From Mycobacterium sp. 1100029.7 (GTDB lineage Bacteria; Actinomycetota; Actinomycetes; Mycobacteriales; Mycobacteriaceae), in assembly GCF_001665235.1 (NCBI RefSeq), contig NZ_LZSC01000053.1, positions 110,639 through 174,638 on the forward strand: 64,000 bases of DNA. The letters are read 5' to 3'. The notes beneath the pieces were generated by a model that worked only from the letters and a program-made list of their open reading frames with translations, ran no database searches and had not been told where the DNA came from. This document shows positions 52,564-59,917 of the stretch, piece after piece. The stretch's first letter is position 1; each line of letters starts with the position of its first letter. The translations under genes were made by a program, and so were the position numbers.

Positions 52564-53988
52564 TCAAGCGTTGTTGAGGGCACTGTGGTGGCGGCCCCAC
52601 ACGAAGTAGAAGATCAACGCGAGAAACACCCAGCCGCTGAACGCGATCCAGGTGTACCAGTGCAGGCTGGCCAGAATGTAGCCGCACGCCACGATCGACA
52701 GCACCGGCGTCACCGGGTAACCGGGCACCTTGAATGCGCGCGGCAGCTCCGGCTCACGCACCCGCAGCACGATCACCCCGACCGCCACCACGATGAACGC
52801 GGTCAGCGTGCCGATGGACACCATGTCGGCCAGATTGTCGAGCGGGACCAACCCCGCCAACGTACCCGCCGCCACAGCGACGATCACGGTGTTCGACACC
52901 GGGGTCATGGTGCTGGTGTTCACCGTCGCGAATCGCATGGGGAGCAGCCCGTCGCGGCCCATCGCGTAGAGGATGCGCGTCTGGCCGTACATCGTGACGA
53001 GCGTGACCGTGAAGATGGAGATCACCGCGCCCGCGCACAGAATCGTGCTGGCCCACCCGTGATGGGTGACGTTGTCGAGGATGGTGGCCAGCCCGGCGTC
53101 CTCCTGCTTCGCGAAGTTCTGCCACGGCTGGGTCCCCAGGGCGGCGAGCGCGACGAGCACGTACACGCCGGTGACCGTCACCAGCGCGGCAATCAGCGCC
53201 CGCGGCATGGTTTTCTGCGGCTCCTTCACCTCGTCGCCCGCCGTCGACACCGCGTCGAGGCCGATGAACGAGAAGAAGATGGTGCCGGCCGCCGAGCCGA
53301 TGCCCGCCGCGCCGAACGGCGCGAAGTCCTTGAGCTGGTTGGAGTCGAAGGCGCTGAACGCGATGATCACGAACATCCCCAGCACGCCGAGTTTGATCAG
53401 CACCATGATCGCGTTGACCCGGGCCGACTCACTGACGCCGCGGATCAGCAACAGCGCGCACATCGCGATCAGGATGATCGCCGGCAGATTGACGTATCCG
53501 GGATCGGCGTCCCACGGCGCCGCCGATAACGCGTGCGGCAGCTGGAATCCGAACAGGTTGTGCAGCAGCTTGTTGACGTAACCACTCCACCCGACCGCGA
53601 CCGCGGCCGTCGCCACGCCGTATTCCAGCAGCAGGCAGGCTGCCACCGCCATTGCGACGACCTCACCGAGCGTCGTGTAGGCATACGAGTACGACGAACC
53701 CGAAATCGGCACGGCGGAGGCCAATTCGGCGTAGCAGATCGCGGCGAGCCCCGCCGCGACCCCCGCGATGAGGAACGACACGATCACGCCGGGGCCCGCT
53801 TCGGGCACCGCCTGGGACAGCACGAAGAAAATACCGGTGCCGATCGTCGACCCGACGCCGAACATGGTCAGATCGAACGTGCCGATGCTGCGCTTGAGGT
53901 GGTCGGCGGCCCCGCCCGCGACGGGTGCGTCCGCCACCGGGCGGCGCCGCAACATCTGTTGTGTCAGGCTGATCGAGCTGGCCGGCAA
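52564..53988 (-). CDS. rocE: APC-family cationic amino acid permease RocE
   Basis: 474 residues with about 12 transmembrane helices. Family marks: GSTIGTGIFFVLSQAVPEAGPGVIVSFLIAG, YAELASAVPISGSSYSYAYTTLGE, FFSFIGLDAVSTAGDEVKEPQKTMP. Corresponds to Rv2320c (RocE), a probable arginine/ornithine importer. It is downstream of rocD and ddaH on the same strand, giving an arginine catabolic unit. Confidence 0.9.
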   Translation of the reverse strand: MPASSISLTQQMLRRRPVADAPVAGGAADHLKRSIGTFDLTMFGVGSTIGTGIFFVLSQAVPEAGPGVIVSFLIAGVAAGLAAICYAELASAVPISGSSYSYAYTTLGEVVAMAVAACLLLEYGVATAAVAVGWSGYVNKLLHNLFGFQLPHALSAAPWDADPGYVNLPAIILIAMCALLLIRGVSESARVNAIMVLIKLGVLGMFVIIAFSAFDSNQLKDFAPFGAAGIGSAAGTIFFSFIGLDAVSTAGDEVKEPQKTMPRALIAALVTVTGVYVLVALAALGTQPWQNFAKQEDAGLATILDNVTHHGWASTILCAGAVISIFTVTLVTMYGQTRILYAMGRDGLLPMRFATVNTSTMTPVSNTVIVAVAAGTLAGLVPLDNLADMVSIGTLTAFIVVAVGVIVLRVREPELPRAFKVPGYPVTPVLSIVACGYILASLHWYTWIAFSGWVFLALIFYFVWGRHHSALNNA

Positions 53989-54015
53989 ATCGCCCCCTAG
54001 TGCTGGATCAGCTGA

Positions 54016-55251
54016 TTATGCCCGCAAAACCGCCGCGAACTGGTCAACGGCCCAATCAATCTCCTGCTCGGTGATCACCAGCGGCGGCGCGAACCGCAGC
54101 GTCGACCCGTGCGTGTCTTTCACCAGCACACCCCGATCGGCCAGGCGCAGGCTGATCTCCTTGCCGGTGGCCAACGTCGGCTCGACGTCCACGCCTGCCC
54201 ACAGGCCGAAGCCGCGCACCGCGACCACGCCGTCGCCGATCAAGCCCCGCAGCCGCCGGTGCAGGTGCGCACCCAATTCGGCCGAGCGGGCCTGGAATTC
54301 ACCGCGCGCCAGCATGGACACCACCGTGGTGCCGATCGCCGCGGCCAGCGGGTTGCCGCCGAACGTCGAGCCGTGCTCACCCGGATGCAGCACGCCGAGA
54401 ATGTCGCGGTCCGCGACCACCGCCGACAGCGGAACCACGCCGCCGCCCAGCGCCTTGCCCAGCAGGTAGACGTCCGGGACGACGCCCCAACGATCGCAGG
54501 CGAAGGTGTAGCCGGTGCGCGCGAGGCCGGACTGGATCTCGTCGGCGATCATCAGCACGCGGTGTCGGCTGCACAGCGCCCGCACGGCGGGCAGGTAGTC
54601 GTCGGGCGGGACGACGATGCCCGCCTCGCCCTGGATCGGCTCGAGCAGCACCGCGACGGTGTTCTCGTCGATCGCGTCGGCCAGGGCAGCGACGTCCCCG
54701 AATGCCACGGCGCGGAAACCGGGCGTGAACGGCCCGAAGCCGCCGCGTGCCGTCGGGTCCGAGGAGAAGCTGACGATGCTGATCGTGCGGCCGTGGAAGT
54801 TGTTCTCGGCGACGACGATGTGCGCGCGGCCTGCGGGAACGCCCTTGACGTCGGCGCCCCATTTGCGCGCGACCTTGAGTCCGCTTTCGACGGCCTCGGC
54901 GCCCGAATTCATCGGCAGCACCATGTCTTTGCCGCACAATTGCGCGAGCGCCGCGCAGAACGGTCCGAGGTTCGCGGCGTGGAATGCGCGGCTGACCAGC
55001 GTGACGGTATCGAGTTGGGCGTGGGCTGTCGCGGTGATCTCGGGGTTGCGGTGGCCGAAGTTGACCGCCGAATACGCGGCCAGACAATCCAGGTAGCGGC
55101 GGCCCTCGACGTCGGTGATCCAGGCGCCCTCGGCGCTGGCCGCCACTACCGGCAGCGGCGAATAGTTGTGCGCCGCATAGTGTTCGACGAGCGCAATCGC
55201 ATCCTCGGTGCCGGCGGCGGCCGCCAGGGTCAGGCCGTCGAGAATCGTCAT
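54016..55251 (-). CDS. rocD: Ornithine aminotransferase RocD, intact
   Basis: 411 residues, PLP-dependent class III aminotransferase converting ornithine to glutamate semialdehyde. PLP Lys lies in LLGKALGGGVVPLSA; NFHGRTI, PIQGEAGI and ADEIQSGLARTG are further marks. ATG 55251 overlaps the ddaH stop (ATGA). M. tuberculosis H37Rv carries this gene split as rocD1/rocD2; here the frame is continuous. Confidence 0.93.
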   Translation of the reverse strand: MTILDGLTLAAAAGTEDAIALVEHYAAHNYSPLPVVAASAEGAWITDVEGRRYLDCLAAYSAVNFGHRNPEITATAHAQLDTVTLVSRAFHAANLGPFCAALAQLCGKDMVLPMNSGAEAVESGLKVARKWGADVKGVPAGRAHIVVAENNFHGRTISIVSFSSDPTARGGFGPFTPGFRAVAFGDVAALADAIDENTVAVLLEPIQGEAGIVVPPDDYLPAVRALCSRHRVLMIADEIQSGLARTGYTFACDRWGVVPDVYLLGKALGGGVVPLSAVVADRDILGVLHPGEHGSTFGGNPLAAAIGTTVVSMLARGEFQARSAELGAHLHRRLRGLIGDGVVAVRGFGLWAGVDVEPTLATGKEISLRLADRGVLVKDTHGSTLRFAPPLVITEQEIDWAVDQFAAVLRA

Positions 55252-56126
55252 TGAAACACCTCCAACGTGCAGCACTTGACCGAACCGCCCCCCTTGAGCA
55301 GCTCAGAAAGATCGACGCCGACGGGATCGAAGCCCGCATCCCGCAACTGATCAGCGAAAGCCGTTGCGGCGGAAGGTAACACGACGTGCCGGCCATCGGA
55401 GACGACATTCAGGCCCAGTACGTAGGCGTCCGCGCTCCCCACCACGATAGCGTCGGGATACAGCGCGTGCAGCTGCTCCTGTGCCGCTTCGCTGAACGCC
55501 GGAGGGTAGAACGCGACCGTGTGATCGTCAAGGACGGCCAGCGCGGTATCGAGGTGGTAGAACCTGGGCTCGACCAGTTCGAGGGAGACCACCGGCATGC
55601 GCAGCGCCGCGGAGATTTCGGCGTGGGCGCGGCGGTCGGTGCGAAAGCCATAACCGGCCAACACCATTTCGCCGACCATCAGCAGATCGCCCTGCCCCTC
55701 GTTGACGTGCCGGGTGGTGATCGGCGCGTAGCCCATCGACGACATCCAGTCGGCGTAGACCTGCGCCTCACCGGCGCGCTCCTGGTAGCGGAAGCGGGCG
55801 ACGATGGCGACGTCACCGGCGACGAATCCGCCGTTGGCGGCATAGACCATATCCGGAAGGCCCGGCGCCGGCGCGACGATGTCGACGCGGTGGCCGAGTC
55901 GTAGATAGGTCTGGCGAAGGACTTCCCATTGGGCGTGCGCGACGTCGACGTCGACCGGCGTACTGGTGTCCATCCACGGGTTGATGGCGTACTCGACGGC
56001 GAAATAGTTCGGCGGCGTCATCGCATACCGACGTGTCCGAGCGGTCCTGCAGGGCTTGGGCGCGGCGTCTTGCCATGCCTCAGGCCGGGCGTGGGGTGCC
56101 GGGTCGGCGACATAGAAATCCGTCAT
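55248..56126 (-). CDS. ddaH: Dimethylargininase/amidinotransferase-family hydrolase DdaH
   Basis: 292 residues, corresponding to Rv2323c. Amidinotransferase fold with catalytic His in FYHLDTAL and nucleophile Cys in GGGSVKCCTLEVF near the C-terminus. It hydrolyses the guanidine group of methylarginines or arginine to give citrulline or ornithine-type products that feed RocD. Divergent from the AsnC regulator. Confidence 0.9.
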   Translation of the reverse strand: MTDFYVADPAPHARPEAWQDAAPKPCRTARTRRYAMTPPNYFAVEYAINPWMDTSTPVDVDVAHAQWEVLRQTYLRLGHRVDIVAPAPGLPDMVYAANGGFVAGDVAIVARFRYQERAGEAQVYADWMSSMGYAPITTRHVNEGQGDLLMVGEMVLAGYGFRTDRRAHAEISAALRMPVVSLELVEPRFYHLDTALAVLDDHTVAFYPPAFSEAAQEQLHALYPDAIVVGSADAYVLGLNVVSDGRHVVLPSAATAFADQLRDAGFDPVGVDLSELLKGGGSVKCCTLEVFQ

Positions 56127-56168
56127 GGCTCAACGATATTTCGCGGCTGTGACACAATCAAACGCCGA

Positions 56169-56228
56169 TTCTTGCGTGTCTATGAACTGTTTATTGCGCT
56201 AAAGTGGCTGTAGCAACGATTTATTGCG
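56169..56228. promoter_or_regulatory. Candidate AsnC/Lrp operator in the ddaH-asnC intergenic region
   Basis: TTTATTGCG occurs exactly at 56190-56198 and 56220-56228, 30 bp apart, and a weaker match TTCTTGCG precedes them at about 56169. The 30-bp phasing (about three helical turns) suits oligomeric Lrp/AsnC binding. The site lies just ahead of the AsnC start and between the divergent genes. Confidence 0.45.
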
Positions 56229-56248
56229 TCACGCCGGAATGGGGGGCG

Positions 56249-56695
56249 ATGGACCGCCTGGATGAGACCGACGAGCGCATTCTCGCCGAGCTGGCCGAGC
56301 ATGCGCGGGCCACCTTCGCCGAAATCGGCGAGAAAGTGAACTTGTCCGCACCGGCGGTGAAACGTCGGGTCGACCGCATGGTCGACAGTGGCGTGATCCG
56401 CGGTTTCACCACGATCGTCGATCGCAACGCGCTCGGGTGGAACACCGAGGCCTACGTCCAGGTGTACTGCCATGGCACGATTGCGCCCGACCGGTTGCGG
56501 GCGGCCTGGATCGAGATGCCCGAGGTGGTCAGCGCCGCGACGGTGACCGGGACGTCCGACGCAATCCTGCATGTACTGGCCCGCGACATGCGCCATCTCG
56601 AGGCGGCGCTCGAACGCATCCGGGCAAGCGCGGACATCGAGCGCAGCGAAAGCATTGTGGTGCTGTCCAACCTGATCGACCGGATGCGAACCTAG
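56249..56695 (+). CDS. AsnC/Lrp-family regulator
   Basis: 148 residues, the same as I recall for Rv2324. HTH: LDETDERILAELAEHARATFAEIGEKVNLSAPAVKRRVDRM; RAM ligand domain: AYVQVYC, VVSAATVTGTSDAILHVLARD. Probably controls ddaH-rocD-rocE in response to arginine or ornithine. ATG 56249 follows a GGGGGG ribosome-binding site. Confidence 0.92.
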   Translation: MDRLDETDERILAELAEHARATFAEIGEKVNLSAPAVKRRVDRMVDSGVIRGFTTIVDRNALGWNTEAYVQVYCHGTIAPDRLRAAWIEMPEVVSAATVTGTSDAILHVLARDMRHLEAALERIRASADIERSESIVVLSNLIDRMRT

Positions 56696-56709
56696 TGCCG
56701 GGCGGGTCG

Positions 56710-56765
56710 CGAGCGTAAGCACACTGCGACATCCAGGGCGATTTTTCGCAGTGTGCTTACGCTCG
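56710..56765. repeat. Perfect hairpin, member B of the CGAGCGTAA repeat family
   Basis: A perfect 20-bp inverted repeat (left arm 56710-56729, beginning CGAGCGTAAGCACACTG; right arm 56746-56765) with a 16-nt spacer containing ATCCAG..CGATTTT. Arms and spacer core match the element at 16385-16440. It sits 14 bases after the AsnC stop, between convergent genes, and may also act as a terminator. Confidence 0.75.
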
Positions 56766-56826
56766 GCGAAACCGGCTCAGCGAAACCGGCTCAGCGAAAC
56801 CGGATCGGCGAAACCGGCTCGGCGAG
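56760..56826. repeat. 14-bp tandem repeat through the sulfatase stop codon
   Basis: Units GGCTCAGCGAAACC at 56774-56787 and 56788-56801, variants at 56760-56773 and 56802-56815, and a partial unit at 56816-56826. The first unit overlaps the hairpin arm and the array encodes the last residues (DPVSLSRFR) of the sulfatase and its stop. Confidence 0.8.
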
Positions 56827-58561
56827 TCACGTAGGGCCACGGGCGGTTTCGCTCCGGGACCGATGTGGCCCGGGCCTGCTTGAGTTGCATGCGGAGCTGT
56901 TGGCGTAAATCGTGCAGCTCGGGATCGGCCCACCGGTTGCGGGCTTCGATCGGGTCGGCGCTCAGGTCGTAGAGCTCCCACTGATCGTCGAGCGGCGACG
57001 TTCGATATGCCTCTCCTCCAATGCCATTGGCGGCCAGATGGCGTACCCCCGGCTCGGTCCAGGTCCCCGGATCGTCGAAGGTGCGGACCAGCTTCCACAA
57101 ATGTCCGGCGCCGCCCGCTTCGTCGACTCGGACCACCAGGCCCTCGAAGTTCGACGCGGTGTGCGCGGGAACCCGGATCCGCAGCGGCGCCGGCGGGTTG
57201 ACGGTCTGCTTGAGGCGCCGGGCCAAACCCGAAGCGCCGCTGTCCCCTTCGAGCATGTTGTCGCGGGTCATCAGATAGACGGCGCGAGTCTCGTCGGCGG
57301 GCCCGCCGTCGACCACCGGCATCAGGTCACGGCCCGGCAGGTGGTGGACTTCCGAGAACGACTCGGCCAGCGTGGCAGCGACGTGCGCGACGTCGACTCC
57401 CGCGGCGCCCAGCAGCGTCGGCACCAGATCGACGTGCGACGTGGGGGCGGTGACAATCCGGGGCTGGGTCGCGTGCGCACCGATACGGGCGATGACGAAG
57501 GGCACCCGGGTGGCCTCGTCGTAGAGGTTGAACCACTTCTGGTGCAGCCCGCCGTGTGCGCCCAACAGATCGCCATGATCGGCGGTGCGCACCAAAACAG
57601 CGTCGTGCGAACCATTTTCGGTGACCGCCCGCCTGACCCGGTCGATCGGCCCGTCCACCTCCGCATGCAGGCGGTAGTACAGGTCGCGATAACGCTGCGC
57701 GCCACGCTGGTAGGTCCGGCCGATCATCGACGCCGGGCCGTAGCCCGAGTAGTAGGCCTCGCGGAACGCGATCTGGGCCGCCGGCTTGGTGGACAGGTCC
57801 TCGTCAGCGGTCGGCGCCGGGGGGATCGGCGGCGGGTCCAGTGGTGACGGCTTGACCGGGCTGCGCCGCGACCACAGCGGGAACAACACGATGTCGTGCG
57901 GGTTGACGAAGCTGGCGACGAGAAGGAACGGGCGCAGCGCGGCGGGATCACCGGCGCGACGGCGGGCGTACCGGTCGCTGAGCCAGTCGACGACACGATC
58001 GGCGATCAGCGGATCGCGGCGAATACCGGCATTTCCCAGCAGGGCACCATGCGGCTCCGGGCCCACCCAGCCGGAAAACCCATACGGTCCAAGCGGATCC
58101 GCATCGAGGTAGCGCTGCACCGCGCGCCGGTCGACGACGCCGTCGTCGTCATTGGTCGCCAACGAACGACCCGTCTTGGGGTCGATCAGGTCGGCGTGCG
58201 AAATGTGCCACTTGCCGTCGTAGTGCGTGTCGTATCCGGCTGCGCGAAACCAGTTGCCCAGGGTCGGCACCTCGCCCGGTCGAAGCCAACGCATCCGGGA
58301 GTCGTCGGCCGTCTTGCCGATCCCGTCGGTCTGGGTGACGCCGTGTAAGTCGGGATACTGTCCGGTGAAGATCGTCGGGCGGCTGGGCACGCACGCAAGC
58401 GAGCCGGTGTAGTGCCGACCGAAGCTGACACCGTGATCGTCGAACCATTTGCGTCCCAATAGGGTTCGATTCCGCCAGGCCAGCACATCGGGCGTCTCGT
58501 AGGGCGGGACGGCACGTTCCTCGTCGGTCATCAGGATGACGATGTCGGGGCGATCAGACAC
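56777..58561 (-). CDS. Type I sulfatase
   Basis: 594 residues. The formylglycine-forming motif is CVPSR (Cys about 57), within GSLACVPSRPTIFTGQYP. Metal-binding DDEER-type N-terminal acid (ILMTDEER), GKWHISH and TADHGDLLGAHG complete the active site. Activation needs a formylglycine-generating enzyme elsewhere. No signal peptide. GTG 58561 overlaps the stop of the SRPBCC gene by eight bases. The C-terminus is built from the 14-bp repeat array. This gene and the next are absent at this position in the H37Rv order I recall. Confidence 0.9.
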   Translation of the reverse strand: MSDRPDIVILMTDEERAVPPYETPDVLAWRNRTLLGRKWFDDHGVSFGRHYTGSLACVPSRPTIFTGQYPDLHGVTQTDGIGKTADDSRMRWLRPGEVPTLGNWFRAAGYDTHYDGKWHISHADLIDPKTGRSLATNDDDGVVDRRAVQRYLDADPLGPYGFSGWVGPEPHGALLGNAGIRRDPLIADRVVDWLSDRYARRRAGDPAALRPFLLVASFVNPHDIVLFPLWSRRSPVKPSPLDPPPIPPAPTADEDLSTKPAAQIAFREAYYSGYGPASMIGRTYQRGAQRYRDLYYRLHAEVDGPIDRVRRAVTENGSHDAVLVRTADHGDLLGAHGGLHQKWFNLYDEATRVPFVIARIGAHATQPRIVTAPTSHVDLVPTLLGAAGVDVAHVAATLAESFSEVHHLPGRDLMPVVDGGPADETRAVYLMTRDNMLEGDSGASGLARRLKQTVNPPAPLRIRVPAHTASNFEGLVVRVDEAGGAGHLWKLVRTFDDPGTWTEPGVRHLAANGIGGEAYRTSPLDDQWELYDLSADPIEARNRWADPELHDLRQQLRMQLKQARATSVPERNRPWPYVTRRAGFADPVSLSRFR

Positions 58562-59006
58562 GCGGGCTCTCCAATCGGTTCGCCAGTCCGGCGAGCATCG
58601 AGTCGGACTGGCGGGCAACGACGCGACAGAGCACGCGTTCGGCCAGTCGTTGATGTGGGCGCGTCCCGATTTCGACTGTGCTGGTGAGGGTGACGACGGA
58701 CGCATCGCCCGTAGCGGCGCCCAGTGTCCAGCGGTTGGTCACCCGGCGCAGCAGGCGGGGCAGGCCCTCGATGTCGTAGGCGAGCGCGTGCGGCGGATCG
58801 AACGCGATGATCCGCTCGACGAGGGTGTCGCGGTTGACTTGCACCCGTCGCGTCGTGCCAAGCGGCGCCCCGTTCGCACCGGCGGACAGGATGCAGGAGT
58901 GGTCGACGTTGTCGGCCCAGGAACTGATGGCGCCGAAGTCTGCCAGGACATCCCAGACGTCTTGCGCGCGAGCCGCAATGACGCGGGTGCGCTGGATGTC
59001 GGCCAC
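58554..59006 (-). CDS. SRPBCC (polyketide cyclase/START-like) protein
   Basis: 150 residues. The fold is indicated by RVIAARAQDVWDVLADFGAISSWADNV, VERIIAFDPPHALAYDIEG and the long C-terminal helix. Such proteins bind hydrophobic ligands. GTG start at 59006. Overlap with the sulfatase start suggests a two-gene unit. Confidence 0.82.
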   Translation of the reverse strand: MADIQRTRVIAARAQDVWDVLADFGAISSWADNVDHSCILSAGANGAPLGTTRRVQVNRDTLVERIIAFDPPHALAYDIEGLPRLLRRVTNRWTLGAATGDASVVTLTSTVEIGTRPHQRLAERVLCRVVARQSDSMLAGLANRLESPRV

Positions 59007-59041
59007 CCGCTCACGCTACGCGACTTGCGGCAGCTGGTTGC

Positions 59042-59917
59042 TCAAATCGACGGGATATGCAGCATCGTCTCGAGCGCTATCGACGCGACACTGGCCGCGA
59101 CGAACAGCCCGAGGGCCACCCAGTCCGCGAGCTTCGGTCGCACCGGTGAGGCGGACAGCTGCCCGGCCCCGCCGCGAGCGGTGATCGCATCGCCCATCTC
59201 GTCGGCGCGCCGCAGGGTCACGACCATGGCCGTCGCGAGCAGGTCGATCACCTCGCGGCCCTGCTGCCGGCGGCGGGCCCGGCGCGAGCGCGGCAGGTCT
59301 TTGGGGCGCAACCGGCGGGCGGCGTAGAGCACCTGAAATTCTTCGATCAACATCGGGAAGGCCCGCAGCGCGAGCGCCAAGGCCGCCGCCCATTCGTCGA
59401 CGGGTATCCGCAACAGCTTGGCCGGGCGGCCCAAAGTCGCTAGCGCAGGCCCGATCTCGGCGACATTCGTCGTCCACGACACGATCGCCCCGAGCGCGAT
59501 CAACAGCAGCGTCAGCGCCGTCATCCGCAGGAAATGCAGCGAGCCACCCAGCCCGATGTGCAACCCGCCGATCGAAATGTTCGGGCTGCCACCGGCGATC
59601 GCGGCGGTCACGAAACCCAGGCCGATCACGAACCAGAGCCAGCGCGGCATCGACGGCACCGCGCCACGAGGGATATGCGCCAGCCACACCGCCGCCACCG
59701 TCAGGCCGCCGAGCAGTCCGATGCTCACCCAGCCGGGGTAGAACGTCAGCAGCACCGCAACGCCAACGACCACAAGCAATTTGGTGCCGGCCCACAACTG
59801 GTGGATGACGGAGTTTCCGGGCACCGGGACCAGCAGCACCACCGGCCGCGAAGGACGCCGGGTCCGGCCTTCGGCCTCGGCCGCTGACGATGAGGTCGCT
59901 GAGGAAGAGGTTGTCAT
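59042..59917 (-). CDS. ECF transporter transmembrane subunit EcfT
   Basis: 291 residues, corresponding to Rv2325c. Five or so transmembrane helices and the coupling motif ARRRQQGREVIDLLATAMVVTLRRADEMGDAITARG, which docks onto the ATPases. ATG 59917 overlaps the ATPase stop by four bases. Confidence 0.9.
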   Translation of the reverse strand: MTTSSSATSSSAAEAEGRTRRPSRPVVLLVPVPGNSVIHQLWAGTKLLVVVGVAVLLTFYPGWVSIGLLGGLTVAAVWLAHIPRGAVPSMPRWLWFVIGLGFVTAAIAGGSPNISIGGLHIGLGGSLHFLRMTALTLLLIALGAIVSWTTNVAEIGPALATLGRPAKLLRIPVDEWAAALALALRAFPMLIEEFQVLYAARRLRPKDLPRSRRARRRQQGREVIDLLATAMVVTLRRADEMGDAITARGGAGQLSASPVRPKLADWVALGLFVAASVASIALETMLHIPSI

